Source of the DNA: Roseovarius sp. THAF9
GTDB lineage: Bacteria; Pseudomonadota; Alphaproteobacteria; Rhodobacterales; Rhodobacteraceae
DNA length: 64,000 bases
Direction: 5' to 3'
Assembly (NCBI RefSeq): GCF_009363715.1
Contig: NZ_CP045404.1
Location: 2,076,001 to 2,140,000, forward strand
The notes below the pieces were generated by a model that was not told where the DNA came from, did not search any database, and saw only the letters and a list, made by a program, of their open reading frames with translations. Position 1 is the stretch's first letter. Each line of letters begins with the position of its first letter. Shown piece after piece: positions 45,044 to 54,557 of this stretch. The translations under genes were made by a program, and so were the position numbers.

Positions 45044-47455
45044 TCAGTGGGTTACAGCCCCTGCCCCGTCCTCGCCGGACTTCCGCGCCGCTTCGGCCGC
45101 GGCAGCCTCTTCAGCCGCTTCGTCCCACTCAACCGGTTCGGGCGCTTCCACCAGCGCCAGTTTCAGAACGTCGCTCACGTGTTCTACGGGGATGATCTCC
45201 AGCCCCTCTTTCACGTTGTCCGGGATCTCGGCCAGATCCTTTTCGTTCTCCTGCGGGATCAGCACCGTCTTGATGCCACCACGCAGGGCCGCCAGCAGTT
45301 TCTCCTTCAGCCCGCCGATGGCCAGCGCATTACCGCGCAGAGTGACCTCACCGGTCATGGCGATGTCCTTACGCACCGGTATACCGGTCAGCACGGACAC
45401 GATGGACGTCACCATCGCCAGACCCGCGCTCGGCCCGTCCTTGGGCGTCGCGCCTTCGGGCACGTGCACGTGGATATCCCATTTCTCGAACCGCGGCGGT
45501 TTCACCCCGATCTGAGGACTGATTGACCGCACATAGGAAGACGCAGCGTCGATCGACTCCTTCATCACGTCGCCCAGCGTGCCGGTGGTCTTCATCCGGC
45601 CCTTGCCCGGCAGGCGCAGCGCCTCGATATTCAAAAGCTCGCCGCCGACCGAGGTATAGGCCAGCCCGGTGACGACACCCACCTGGTCCTTCTCCTCGGC
45701 AAGCCCATAGCGGAACTTTTTCACGCCAAGGAACTCGTCGATATTCTCCGACGTCACGTCGACGCGTTCAGCCTCTTTCTTGATGATCTTGGTCAGCGCC
45801 TTGCGGCACACCTTGCTGATCTCGCGTTCGAGGTTCCGCACGCCCGCCTCGCGGGTGTAATGCCGGATGATCGCCGTCAGCGCAGAGTCGTCCAGGCTGA
45901 ACTCCTTCTGCTTCAGACCGTGGTTCTTGATCTGCTTGGCCAGTAGGTGCTGCTTGGCGATCTCGCGCTTTTCGTCCTCGGTGTAGCCGGCCAGCGGAAT
46001 GATCTCCATCCGATCGAGCAGTGGCCCCGGCATGTTGTAGGAGTTCGCGGTGGTCAGGAACATCACGTTCGACAGGTCGTACTCGACCTCAAGGTAGTGG
46101 TCCACGAACGTACCGTTCTGCTCGGGGTCCAGAACCTCCAGCATGGCCGACGCCGGGTCGCCCCGGAAATCCTGACCCATCTTGTCGATCTCGTCGAGCA
46201 GGATCAGCGGGTTCGTCGTCTTCGCCTTTTTCAGCGACTGGATGATCTTGCCCGGCATGGAGCCAATATAAGTCCGGCGGTGACCGCGGATCTCGGACTC
46301 GTCGCGCACGCCACCCAGGCTGATGCGAATGAACTCGCGCCCCGTGGCCCGCGCCACGGATTTGCCAAGGCTCGTCTTGCCCACGCCCGGCGGGCCGACA
46401 AGGCACATGATCGGGCCCTTCAGCTTTTTCGAGCGTTGTTGCACGGCCAAATACTCGACGATCCGCTCCTTGACCTTCTCGAGGCCATAGTGGTCCTTGT
46501 CCAGCACGTCCTGCGCCCGGCCCAGATCCTTCTTCACGCGGGATTTCTTGCCCCACGGGATCGACAACATCCAGTCCAGGTAGTTGCGCACCACCGTGGC
46601 CTCGGCGCTCATCGGGCTCATGTTCTTGAGCTTCTTCAGCTCGCCCTCGGCCTTCTCGCGCGCCTCTTTCGACAGCTTGGTATTCTCGATGCGCTCTTCC
46701 AGCTCGGCAATCTCGCCTTCGCCGTCCTCGCCATCGCCCAGCTCCTTCTGAATGGCCTTCATCTGCTCATTCAGATAGTACTCACGCTGCGTGCGCTCCA
46801 TCTGGGATTTCACGCGCGTCTTGATTTTCTTCTCGACCTGCAGAACGCTCATCTCGCCCTGCATCAGGCCATAGACCTTCTCAAGCCGCTCGCTGACGCT
46901 CAGCGTCTCCAGCAGCTCCTGCTTCTGCGCCACCTCGATGCCCAGATGCCCCGACACCAGGTCGGCCAGCTTGGCGGCATCGTCGGCTTCGGTCACGGCG
47001 GCCAGCGCCTCTTCGGGGATGTTTTTCTTGACCTTGGCATAGCGCGCGAACTCGTCCGACACGGTGCGCAGCAGCGCCTCGATCGTCGCGGCGTCGCCCG
47101 GCATTTCCTGCAGGTACTCGGCCCGTGCTTCGAAGAAATTCTCGTTTTCCAGATACTCGGTGATCTTGACCCGCGCCACGCCTTCGACCAGCACTTTCAC
47201 GGTACCATCGGGCAGCTTGAGCAATTGCAGCACGTTGGCAAGCACGCCGGAATTGTAGATACCGTCGGCATTGGGATCGTCCTCGCCTGGGTCGATCTGG
47301 CTCGACAGCAGGATCTGCTTGTCGTCCTGCATCACCTCTTCAAGCGCGCGCACGGACTTATCGCGCCCAACGAAAAGCGGCACGATCATGTGCGGGAACA
47401 CGACGATATCGCGTAGCGGCAGGACCGGGTAAGAGGCGTTAAGGGGTTCTAGCAT
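45044..47455 (-). CDS. lon: ATP-dependent protease Lon
   Basis: 803 residues. N-terminal substrate domain (LPLRDIVVFPHMIVPLFVGR), AAA+ with Walker A GPPGVGKTSLGKSVAR and Walker B LILLDEIDKM, and the protease with catalytic Ser in PKDGPSAGLAMV and Lys in GGLKEKLLAAL. Degrades damaged and regulatory proteins. Start MLEPLNASY at 47455 with AGGA 8 nt upstream; the frame is open 54 codons further but with no homologous sequence. The C-terminus ends in an Ala/Glu-rich extension. No convincing heat-shock promoter was found upstream. Confidence 0.97.
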   Translation of the reverse strand: MLEPLNASYPVLPLRDIVVFPHMIVPLFVGRDKSVRALEEVMQDDKQILLSSQIDPGEDDPNADGIYNSGVLANVLQLLKLPDGTVKVLVEGVARVKITEYLENENFFEARAEYLQEMPGDAATIEALLRTVSDEFARYAKVKKNIPEEALAAVTEADDAAKLADLVSGHLGIEVAQKQELLETLSVSERLEKVYGLMQGEMSVLQVEKKIKTRVKSQMERTQREYYLNEQMKAIQKELGDGEDGEGEIAELEERIENTKLSKEAREKAEGELKKLKNMSPMSAEATVVRNYLDWMLSIPWGKKSRVKKDLGRAQDVLDKDHYGLEKVKERIVEYLAVQQRSKKLKGPIMCLVGPPGVGKTSLGKSVARATGREFIRISLGGVRDESEIRGHRRTYIGSMPGKIIQSLKKAKTTNPLILLDEIDKMGQDFRGDPASAMLEVLDPEQNGTFVDHYLEVEYDLSNVMFLTTANSYNMPGPLLDRMEIIPLAGYTEDEKREIAKQHLLAKQIKNHGLKQKEFSLDDSALTAIIRHYTREAGVRNLEREISKVCRKALTKIIKKEAERVDVTSENIDEFLGVKKFRYGLAEEKDQVGVVTGLAYTSVGGELLNIEALRLPGKGRMKTTGTLGDVMKESIDAASSYVRSISPQIGVKPPRFEKWDIHVHVPEGATPKDGPSAGLAMVTSIVSVLTGIPVRKDIAMTGEVTLRGNALAIGGLKEKLLAALRGGIKTVLIPQENEKDLAEIPDNVKEGLEIIPVEHVSDVLKLALVEAPEPVEWDEAAEEAAAAEAARKSGEDGAGAVTH

Positions 47456-47804
47456 GCTCGTTATCCTGTATTGGCAAGAAGGCTCCGGTCCCGACTTGGC
47501 GGCAACCACCGTCCTTCTCCGTTTCGATACTGTTAATCTGGGCGCTCGCGGCCCGGTTTCAACCTCGCACCCCGGCCAGGTCACGCGCAGAATGCCTTGC
47601 GCCACGCACGGGTACAAGCATCAAATATACGCATTCTTACTGTTGGCCTCGCGAAGACTGGCCCGATCTAGCGGTTGGCACAAAACGAGATCACCACCCC
47701 GACTTGCATCTCGCCGCCATGAAAATACGGGCGAACCAGACTGGGCGTTCGAGTCAACTATCAGGCTCGACGCACCAAGGATGGGCTCTGAAATCGGCGG
47801 CGCG
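47456..47804. other. Gene-free interval upstream of lon
   Basis: About 350 bp between the lon start and the first 22-codon peptide gene. On the minus strand a CTTG...CATTCT arrangement near 47590-47620 only loosely resembles a sigma-32 promoter. Reading frames that cross the stretch have no ribosome-binding site or recognisable protein. I see nothing else here. Confidence 0.4.
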
Positions 47805-47873
47805 TCAGGCCAGAAGTATCGCGGCCAAAATCGCCACCGAGGCCCAGCTGATCGTGAATGCGGCATATGTCAT
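47805..47873 (-). CDS. Tiny membrane peptide 1 (22 residues)
   Basis: A 22-codon frame: MTYAAFTISW, then SVAILAAILLA before TGA. Apart from a Thr/Tyr head and one Trp it is a single hydrophobic helix. A GGGAG ribosome-binding site stands 7 nt before the ATG at 47871-47873. A second, clearly homologous peptide gene lies 141 bp upstream on the same strand (14 of 22 residues identical: MTYAAF, SW, SVA, and AAILLA near the end). Conservation between two non-identical copies argues that both are translated. No named family recognised. Confidence 0.65.
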   Translation of the reverse strand: MTYAAFTISWASVAILAAILLA

Positions 47874-47937
47874 CTCATTGCTCCCAGTATGTCACGCTGT
47901 CGTGATGCCTCTGGGTCGCGCTCTACCGCCGATGGGT

Positions 47938-47977
47938 TCAAAAAAGGTGTACCGGCCCCTGCAAAGGGACCGGCACT
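47938..47977 (-). terminator. Terminator after tiny peptide 2
   Basis: Minus strand: GTGCCGGTCCC, loop TTTGCA, GGGGCCGGTAC (11-bp stem with wobbles) followed by ACCTTTTTTG. One of the strongest terminators in the window; it lies 38 bp past the stop codon of the 22-codon gene at 48015-48083. Confidence 0.85.
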
Positions 47978-48014
47978 TTTCATGGTAATAAAGATGTGTG
48001 TCGCATGATCCGTG

Positions 48015-48083
48015 TCAGGCGAGCAGAATAGCCGCGAAAAGTGCGACAGACATCCAGCTAAAAGCAAAGGCAGCATAAGTCAT
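48015..48083 (-). CDS. Tiny membrane peptide 2 (22 residues)
   Basis: A 22-codon frame homologous to the peptide at 47805: MTYAAFAFSWMSVALF then AAILLA and TGA. The same head, Trp position, SVA motif and tail are kept, while differing residues are conservative. Its ribosome-binding site is weak; an in-frame GTG five codons upstream is an alternative start. It has its own sigma-70-like promoter (48118-48146) and a strong terminator (47938-47977), so it forms a complete small transcription unit of roughly 175 nt. Confidence 0.65.
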   Translation of the reverse strand: MTYAAFAFSWMSVALFAAILLA

Positions 48084-48117
48084 TGTATTATCGATCACTT
48101 CATTAAATCGCAGACTC

Positions 48118-48146
48118 AGTATAAGCGGAAATCCGCCCACCACCAA
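48118..48146 (-). promoter_or_regulatory. Promoter of tiny peptide 2
   Basis: Minus strand: TTGGTG (48141-48146), 17-bp spacer, TATACT (48118-48123). Predicted start near 48111, giving a leader of about 28 nt. Confidence 0.6.
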
Positions 48147-48217
48147 ACGAATTCAGATCACATTTTGGAAACACTCTGATGCGAAAGACCGGCAATCAGG
48201 CCAAGTGTCTGAGGCGC

Positions 48218-49351
48218 CTATAAAATCGGTGCGATATCCCCTTCGGCGCGCCGGGCATGAAACTCCGCCTCCCACGCGTCGAATGCTCCAGCGGCGATGG
48301 CCTCGCGCATCCCCGCCATGATCTCCTGATAGTAATGCAGGTTGTGCCAGGTGAGCAGCATGGAACTGATGATCTCCTGGCTACGGAACACATGATGCAG
48401 GTAGGCACGGGAATAGTTTCTGCACGCCGGACAGGTACAGGCTTCGTCCAGGGGCCGCGGGTCGTCCTGGTGCCGGGCGTTCTTGATGTTCAGCACGCCG
48501 CGCCGGGTGAACACCTGCCCCGTCCGCCCCGACCGCGACGGCAGCACGCAATCCATCATGTCCACGCCACGCTTCACGGCGCCCACGATGTCGTCCGGCT
48601 TGCCCACCCCCATCAGGTAGCGCGGCCTGTCCTGCGGCAGATACCCGGTGGCGTAATCCAGCACGCCGAACATGGCCTCCTGTCCCTCGCCCACCGCAAG
48701 CCCGCCGATGGCGTAGCCGTCGAAGCCGATCTCGACCAGCGCCTTGGCGCTTTCCTCGCGCAACTCCTGCGTCACGCCGCCCTGCATGATACCAAAGAGC
48801 GCATGGCCGGGCCGGTCCCCGAACGCGTCCTTGGACCGCGCGGCCCACCGCATCGACAGGCGCATCGCGCGAGCGACCTCGTCATCGCTCGCCGGAAGCG
48901 CGGGGCATTCGTCGAAACACATCACGATATCACTGCCCAACAGGCGCTGGATCTCCATCGACCGCTCCGGCGTCAGCTCGTGTTTCGACCCATCGATATG
49001 GCTCTTGAACGTCACACCCTCCTCGGTCAGCTTGCGCAACCCGGCAAGGCTCATCACCTGGAACCCGCCGCTATCCGTCAAGATGGGCCGCTCCCAGTTC
49101 ATGAACCGATGCAACCCACCCAGGGCGTCGATCCGCTCTGCCGTGGGGCGCAGCATCAGGTGATAGGTGTTGCCCAGCAGGATATCCGCGCCGGTCTCAC
49201 GGACCGATCCGGGCATCATCGCCTTCACCGTGGCGGCGGTGCCCACCGGCATGAAGGCCGGCGTGCGCACCTCACCCCGGGGCGTGCGGATCACCCCCGT
49301 CCGCGCCTGCCCGTCCTTTGCGCCCAACTCGAAAGCGAACCCGTTCGTCAT
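48218..49351 (-). CDS. tgt: Queuine tRNA-ribosyltransferase
   Basis: 377 residues. It exchanges guanine 34 for preQ1 in GUN-anticodon tRNAs (such as the tRNA-Asp GTC in this window). Nucleophile region [23 protein letters not shown] and the zinc site [16 protein letters not shown] are intact. Start [10 protein letters not shown] at 49351 with AGAGGG upstream; the frame extends 20 codons more without homologous sequence. Confidence 0.96.
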   Translation of the reverse strand: MTNGFAFELGAKDGQARTGVIRTPRGEVRTPAFMPVGTAATVKAMMPGSVRETGADILLGNTYHLMLRPTAERIDALGGLHRFMNWERPILTDSGGFQVMSLAGLRKLTEEGVTFKSHIDGSKHELTPERSMEIQRLLGSDIVMCFDECPALPASDDEVARAMRLSMRWAARSKDAFGDRPGHALFGIMQGGVTQELREESAKALVEIGFDGYAIGGLAVGEGQEAMFGVLDYATGYLPQDRPRYLMGVGKPDDIVGAVKRGVDMMDCVLPSRSGRTGQVFTRRGVLNIKNARHQDDPRPLDEACTCPACRNYSRAYLHHVFRSQEIISSMLLTWHNLHYYQEIMAGMREAIAAGAFDAWEAEFHARRAEGDIAPIL

Positions 49352-49502
49352 GTCATTACCCTCTGGCCTCGATGCGCCCTCCATAACGCCTTTGGCGAAA
49401 GCTTCAATCATCCCGCATATGTGCCCGACGCCACGGCGCGCAGAATAAAATGAACCAAACCGAGACGGGCTGGTTTAAGGTGAAACAAAAACGACGGGAC
49501 AC

Positions 49503-51176
49503 GTGAAGAGACACATGCACACCATCGCCGCCTCGCTGCGCAGCCTCTCGGCGGCGCTTTTCATCATCGTGTCCGGCGCGGTCGCGGCGCTTGCACAAGA
49601 CCCCTATTTCGAGATCGACCTGCTGAACCCCGGCCTGCCCGAGCCTCCCGCGGCGCTCGACCGCGATACGCCCCGCTCGGCGATGGAATCGCTGCTGTCC
49701 TTCTTCGACGACGACCAGTACGGCGCCGCAGCCCACCTGCTGGACCTCGGCGATCTGCCACTCGAGGCGCAGGCCAATCGCGGCGCGAACCTTGCGCGCC
49801 AGTTGAAGATGATCATCGACCGGCAGGTGCTGATCCCCTGGACTGATCTCTCGGATCGCCCCGACGGCTGGCTCGACGGCGCCCAGGAAGACCCCGGTGC
49901 CGGTCGGGTGCGCCGCTCGATCCTGCTCAACATGCTGGAGCTGGAAAAGCGGCCCGTGCCGCTGCGCCTCAATCGGGTGAAACCCGCGAACGGCGATCCC
50001 GTCTGGGTCATCTCGCGGCAAAGCGTGCGCGACATCCCGGCGCTTTACGAGCGCTTCAAACCGACCGAACTGGAAATGGCGATGCCCCCCTGGGCGCGCG
50101 AACGCGGGCCGTTCGGGATGTATGTCTGGGAATGGCTGGTGCTGCCCGTCATCACCGTCATCGCGTTCCTGCTGGGCTACATCGCCTATCGCATCGTCGG
50201 CTGGCTGGGTAGTTTCTCCAGCCGCAGGATCGTGCAGGCTTGCGTGCGCGCCTTCCGCCTGCCGGCCACGATCATCGTGATCTCCGCCTTCATCGGCTTT
50301 ACCACCAACCGCCTTCTGGTGGTCACCGGCCCGATCAGCGTCGTCGTCGGACCTCTGGTGCTCTTGGGCTATGTCGTGGGCTTCGCCCTCGCCGCGGTGC
50401 GCGTCGCCGACGAGATTTTCGACCGTGTCAGCCTCAACAGCCCCGAGGAACTGGCCGATCCCGTCAACTCGCATTATCGCAACATGGCCACCATGCTGTC
50501 GGGCTTTCGCAAGTTCGTCATCATCCTCGCCGTTATCGTCGGCGCAATCACGCTGCTCAGCTCGGTGCAGGTCTTCAACTCGCTCGGCTATACGCTGCTG
50601 GCCGGTGCGGGTGCGATCACCATCGTGCTCGGCTTTGCTGCGCGCGAGGTGCTGGGCAACCTGCTGGCCGCCGTGCAGATCGCGCTCAACCGCTCGGCTC
50701 GCATAGGCGACTACATCGTGTTCGAGGATCGCTTCTGCACCGTCGAACGCATCCACTTCACCTATGTCCAGCTGGCGATCTGGACCGGCAACCGCTTCAT
50801 CGTGCCGGTCAGCCATTTCGTCAAACACCCGTTCGAGAACCTCTCCGCCGGCGACCGCGAAATGACGCGCCCCATCCGCATGACCTTCGCCCAGACCGCC
50901 GATGTCGAGGCGCTGCGCAAGGCGTTCTTCGAGGTCATGGACGAAATCGACGACGGCACGCTGGGGTCTAAGGACGACGCCGGCGTCTGGGTCGCCGACC
51001 AGGACGTCTTCGGCAAGAAGATCCTCTTCGCTCTGCCCACGCCGGACCAGTCCACCTTCTGGGATCTCGAAACCGCCTGCCGCGAACGCCTGCTCGCCCG
51101 CGCGGCCGAGCTTGAAAAGGAAACCGGCACGCCCTTCCTGCCGCAAGGCCCCGCGCAGGATTACCCCGACGGCTGA
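49503..51176 (+). CDS. MscS-family mechanosensitive channel with periplasmic N-domain
   Basis: 557 residues. Signal peptide (ends about residue 31, VAALAQ), a periplasmic domain of about 170 residues, then four to five membrane helices and the MscS pore: LGYTLLAGAGAITIVLGFAAREVLGNLLA followed by the beta domain with IGDYIVFEDRFCTVERI and NRFIVPVSHFV. Protects against osmotic downshock. The frame opens with GTG at 49503; ATG four codons on (49515) is an equally possible start. Confidence 0.9.
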   Translation: MKRHMHTIAASLRSLSAALFIIVSGAVAALAQDPYFEIDLLNPGLPEPPAALDRDTPRSAMESLLSFFDDDQYGAAAHLLDLGDLPLEAQANRGANLARQLKMIIDRQVLIPWTDLSDRPDGWLDGAQEDPGAGRVRRSILLNMLELEKRPVPLRLNRVKPANGDPVWVISRQSVRDIPALYERFKPTELEMAMPPWARERGPFGMYVWEWLVLPVITVIAFLLGYIAYRIVGWLGSFSSRRIVQACVRAFRLPATIIVISAFIGFTTNRLLVVTGPISVVVGPLVLLGYVVGFALAAVRVADEIFDRVSLNSPEELADPVNSHYRNMATMLSGFRKFVIILAVIVGAITLLSSVQVFNSLGYTLLAGAGAITIVLGFAAREVLGNLLAAVQIALNRSARIGDYIVFEDRFCTVERIHFTYVQLAIWTGNRFIVPVSHFVKHPFENLSAGDREMTRPIRMTFAQTADVEALRKAFFEVMDEIDDGTLGSKDDAGVWVADQDVFGKKILFALPTPDQSTFWDLETACRERLLARAAELEKETGTPFLPQGPAQDYPDG

Positions 51177-51271
51177 TCCCGCGCTGCCGCGCGCCCGGCA
51201 CCGCCACCAAAGCCTTGCAATGGCGCGCGCGCTGGCCCTATTAAACCGGGACCTTTCCAACGGGGATCCCG

Positions 51272-52162
51272 ATGACCGAAGACCAGATTATCGACCTGCT
51301 CTCTTCCAACCTGTCCTACATCCTGCTCGCGCTGCTGCTCTTCATCGTGATCTTCCAGGGCGTGAAGATCGTGCCGCAATCCGAACAGCATGTCGTCGAA
51401 CGCTTCGGCCGCCTGCGTTCGGTGCTGGGGCCGGGGATCAATTTCATCGTGCCGTTTCTCGACAAGATCCGGCACCGCGTCTCGATCCTCGAACGCCAGC
51501 TGCCCAATGCCAGCCAGGACGCCATCACCCGCGACAACGTGCTGGTCGAGGTTGAAACCTCCGTCTTCTACCGCATCACCAATCCCGAAAAGACCGTTTA
51601 CCGCATCCGCGACGTGGACGCCGCCATCGCCACCACGGTCGCAGGGATCGTGCGCGCCGAGATCGGCAAGATGGATCTCGACGACGTGCAGGCCAACCGC
51701 TCGCAACTGATCGACACGATCAAGCAGCATGTCGAGGATGCCGTCGACAACTGGGGGATCGAGGTCACCCGGGCCGAGATCCTCGACGTCAACCTCGATC
51801 AGGCCACGCGCGAAGCCATGCTGCAGCAGCTCAACGCCGAACGCGCCCGCCGCGCGCAGGTGACCGAGGCCGAGGGCCAGAAACGCGCCGTCGAACTTGC
51901 CGCCGACGCCGATCTCTACGCCGCCGAGAAAACTGCCGAGGCCCGCCGCATCCAGGCCGACGCCGAGGCCTACGCCACCGGCGTCGTCGCCCGCGCCATC
52001 GCCGATAACGGGCTCGAAGCCGCGCAATACCAGGTCGCCCTGAAGCAGGTCGAGGCGCTCAACGCCCTGGGCCAAGGCCCGTCATCGCAGACCGTCATCG
52101 TGCCCGCCCACGCGGTCGAGGCCTTCGCCAACGCCTTCACCATGCTGAAAGGCAAGCCATGA
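51272..52162 (+). CDS. SPFH/Band 7 membrane protein (QmcA-like)
   Basis: 296 residues: one N-terminal membrane helix (IILALLLFIVIFQGVKI-like), an SPFH domain (VERFGRLRSVLGPGINFIVPF, VRAEIGKMDLDDVQANR) and a long Ala/Glu-rich coiled coil ending in VVARAIADNG. Forms membrane microdomain scaffolds. It overlaps the nfeD gene by 4 bp; SPFH-NfeD pairs are a recurrent unit in which NfeD binds the stomatin-like partner. Confidence 0.93.
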   Translation: MTEDQIIDLLSSNLSYILLALLLFIVIFQGVKIVPQSEQHVVERFGRLRSVLGPGINFIVPFLDKIRHRVSILERQLPNASQDAITRDNVLVEVETSVFYRITNPEKTVYRIRDVDAAIATTVAGIVRAEIGKMDLDDVQANRSQLIDTIKQHVEDAVDNWGIEVTRAEILDVNLDQATREAMLQQLNAERARRAQVTEAEGQKRAVELAADADLYAAEKTAEARRIQADAEAYATGVVARAIADNGLEAAQYQVALKQVEALNALGQGPSSQTVIVPAHAVEAFANAFTMLKGKP

Positions 52163-52431
52163 TCGACCTGCTGTCGCACTGGTGGGTCTGGCTTTGCGCC
52201 GCGCTGGCCATCGCCATCCTCGAACTTCTGATGCCGGGCTACATCTTCCTCGGCATCGCGGCCGGGGCCGCGGTGATGGCGCTTCTGGTGGCGCTGCTCG
52301 GCCCTTTCATGCCGCCGACGCTCATCGCGCTCTTCGCCGGCGCCTCGCTGGTCGCGTGGCTGATACTGCGCCGCGTCTTCCGGTCGTCCGACGATCAGAC
52401 CCGCTATTTCGACGAAGATATCAACAAGTAG
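52159..52431 (+). CDS. NfeD family membrane protein (short form)
   Basis: 90 residues with two to three membrane segments (WVWLCAALAIAILELLMPGYIFLGI, then two more) and a short C-terminal tail FFRSSDDQTRYFDE. The C-terminal OB-fold domain of longer NfeD proteins is missing. Start overlaps the SPFH gene stop as ATGA, so the two are co-translated. Confidence 0.88.
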   Translation: MIDLLSHWWVWLCAALAIAILELLMPGYIFLGIAAGAAVMALLVALLGPFMPPTLIALFAGASLVAWLILRRVFRSSDDQTRYFDEDINK

Positions 52432-52543
52432 CCTCCTGCGCCGCCCCTGCGGTCATCCCGCACCGTAACCTTGTGCCGACATGCATTACGTGGTGAAACT
52501 TGCAGTTCCACCGCCGACCGATCCACAACCAAAAGGCAACCTC

Positions 52544-53950
52544 ATGACCGATAGCCCCGACAGCCCGGAGATCCTGAACTTTGGCTGGGAAGAGTGGATC
52601 TCCCTGCCCGGATTGGGGGTGCCGGCGTTGCGGGCCAAGGTTGATACCGGGGCACGCACCTCCGCGTTGCACGCCTTTGACATCGAAACCTTCGGGCCGT
52701 CCTCGAAACCCAAGGTCCGCTTTACCGTTCACCCGATCCCGGGCCGCGACGACCTTGTGATCCCCTGCTCCGCCCCCATCGTGGACCGGCGCGAGGTGGC
52801 GTCGTCGAACGGCGAGAAGGAACTGCGCTACGTCATCGAAAGCAAGCTCGAGGTCGCGGGCCAATCCTGGCCGATCGAGATCACGCTGACCAACCGCTCC
52901 ACCATGAACAGCCGGATGCTTCTGGGCCGCACAGCGCTCAAGGATCACATCTCGATCGTCGCCACCGACCGCTTCCTTCAGCCCGAATTGAACTACGACG
53001 TCTACCACACCAAGAAGATGCGCGAGGCCCAACCCAACCGCTCCCTGCGCATCGCCGTGCTGTCGCGCGAAAACAACTACTCCACCCGCCGCCTCGTCGA
53101 AGAGGGCGAGAAGCGCGGCCATTCCGTCGAGGTGATCAACACCACCCGCTGCTACATGGCGATCAACACGCTGGCGCCCGAGGTGCATTACGACGGCAAG
53201 CGCCTGCCCCGCTACGACGCCGTGATCCCGCGCATCGGCGCCTCGATCACGTCCTACGGCGCCGCCGTCGTGCGCCAGTTCGAGACCATCGGCACCTATT
53301 GCGTGAACCCTTCCGCCGGCATCTCCTCCAGCCGCGACAAGCTTTACGCACATCAGCTCATGGCCCGCGCCAAGGTCGGCATGCCCAACACCGCCTTCGC
53401 CGCCTCGCCGCAGGACACCGGCAACCTCATCGGCCTCGTCGGCACGGCCCCCCTGATCGTCAAGCTGCTGGAATCGACCCAAGGCAAGGGCGTCGTGCTG
53501 GCCGAAACCAAGAAGGCCGCCGAGTCGGTTATCGACGCCTTCCGCGGCCTGCGCGCCAACTTCCTCGTGCAGGATTTTGTCAAGGAGGCCGCGGGCGAGG
53601 ACATCCGCTGTCTCGTGATCGGCGGCAAGGTGGTCGCCTCGATGAAACGCACCGGGGCCGAGGGCGATTTCCGCTCCAACCTGCACCGCGGCGGCTCGGC
53701 CAAGTCGGTGCGCATCACCAAGACCGAGCGCGAAACCGCCCTGCGCGCCGCCCGCGCTTTCGGGCTTGGGCTGGCGGGCGTGGATCTTCTGCGAGCCGAG
53801 GCCGGGCCCAAGGTGCTCGAGGTCAATTCCTCGCCCGGCATGGAAGGCATCGAGGCCTCGACCAACAAAAACATCGTCGGCATGCTCTACGACGATATTG
53901 AAAGCCGCGTGCGCCCCGCCCCGATCCGCCGCCGCCGCTCCGGCAAATAG
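52544..53950 (+). CDS. rimK: RimB-RimK fusion: retropepsin-like domain joined to ATP-grasp glutamate ligase
   Basis: 468 residues in two parts. Residues about 10-150 match the RimB-type retropepsin ([26 protein letters not shown] holds the [15 protein letters not shown] is the second motif). Residues about 175-455 form the RimK ATP-grasp ligase ([76 protein letters not shown]). In Pseudomonas RimB and RimK are separate proteins acting on glutamylation of ribosomal protein S6. Start ATG at 52544 has AAGG 8 nt upstream. Confidence 0.88.
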   Translation: MTDSPDSPEILNFGWEEWISLPGLGVPALRAKVDTGARTSALHAFDIETFGPSSKPKVRFTVHPIPGRDDLVIPCSAPIVDRREVASSNGEKELRYVIESKLEVAGQSWPIEITLTNRSTMNSRMLLGRTALKDHISIVATDRFLQPELNYDVYHTKKMREAQPNRSLRIAVLSRENNYSTRRLVEEGEKRGHSVEVINTTRCYMAINTLAPEVHYDGKRLPRYDAVIPRIGASITSYGAAVVRQFETIGTYCVNPSAGISSSRDKLYAHQLMARAKVGMPNTAFAASPQDTGNLIGLVGTAPLIVKLLESTQGKGVVLAETKKAAESVIDAFRGLRANFLVQDFVKEAAGEDIRCLVIGGKVVASMKRTGAEGDFRSNLHRGGSAKSVRITKTERETALRAARAFGLGLAGVDLLRAEAGPKVLEVNSSPGMEGIEASTNKNIVGMLYDDIESRVRPAPIRRRRSGK

Positions 53951-54016
53951 GGCCGGCAACGCAACGTCACCCTGCGCGCGTTAACCAACTCGCGCCATCT
54001 GGTGCCGCGCCATGGC

Positions 54017-54045
54017 GGTGCACGCCCGGTGCACAGGGGGTGCAC
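54017..54045. repeat. Three GGTGCAC repeats at 11-bp period
   Basis: GGTGCAC at 54017, 54028 and 54039, each separated by 4 bp (GCCC, AGGG), so one helical turn apart. GTGCAC within each is palindromic. They lie in the 225-bp gap after the rimBK fusion, about 110 bp upstream of a TATATT -10 candidate (54143-54148) for the next gene. Confidence 0.7.
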
Positions 54046-54175
54046 GCGTGTCACCCCCCGGTGTCTGCGCCCTCGGTCAGTGTTAAGACGTCGCACGCTG
54101 GCCGCGTACGCCCCCTCTGGACGCGCCGCTCTGGTATCCTTATATATTCAGTCGGATAACCGCACAGGATGTGAC

Positions 54176-54538
54176 ATGACCCAGCAGCCAGAACCCCTCG
54201 AAGGCGCGCCGCTGATCGCGCCCTCCAGCACGGATCACCCGCTTTACGACCAGGTGGTCGAAGCGTGTCGCTCGGTCTATGACCCTGAAATACCTGTGAA
54301 TATCTATGACCTCGGCCTGATCTACACGATCGATATCACGCCCGAAAACGAGGTCAGCGTCATCATGACCCTGACCGCCCCCGGTTGCCCCGTCGCGGGC
54401 GAGATGCCCGGCTGGGTGGCCGAGGCGATCGAGCCGTTAGCCGGTGTGAAACAAGTTGATGTTGATCTCACCTGGGAGCCGCCCTGGGGCATGGACATGA
54501 TGAGCGACGAGGCCCGCCTCGAACTCGGATTCATGTAA
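54176..54538 (+). CDS. SufT-like DUF59 iron-sulfur assembly protein
   Basis: 120 residues. DUF59/MIP18 signature: CRSVYDPEIPVNIYDLGLIY, TAPGCPVAGEMPGWV and the closing WEPPWGMDMMSDEARLELGF. Members of this type assist Fe-S cluster maturation; one Cys in PGCP is conserved. ATG at 54176 follows AGGA by 6 nt. It is 50 bp upstream of the SatD-like gene and might be read through, although that gene has its own promoter. Confidence 0.88.
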   Translation: MTQQPEPLEGAPLIAPSSTDHPLYDQVVEACRSVYDPEIPVNIYDLGLIYTIDITPENEVSVIMTLTAPGCPVAGEMPGWVAEAIEPLAGVKQVDVDLTWEPPWGMDMMSDEARLELGFM

Positions 54539-54539
54539 A

Positions 54540-54557
54540 GCAAGCAAAAACGCTTGC
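54540..54557. promoter_or_regulatory. Operator 1 of the SatD-like gene
   Basis: GCAAGC AAAAAC GCTTGC, a perfect 6-6-6 inverted repeat. Its right arm covers the first four bases (TTGC) of the -35 hexamer TTGCAT at 54554-54559. Confidence 0.75.

Noticed and set aside
47590..47625. Sigma-32 heat-shock promoter for lon
   Set aside because: CTTG and CATTCT are present but spacing and the CCCCAT core do not fit.
47738..47765. GTTCGAGTCAA looked like the T arm of a tRNA
   Set aside because: No matching D arm, anticodon stem or acceptor stem around it.
47454..48008. Plus-strand frame of 184 codons opposite the tiny peptide genes
   Set aside because: No ribosome-binding site, low-complexity shadow residues and no family pattern; the opposite-strand peptide genes and terminator explain the interval better.
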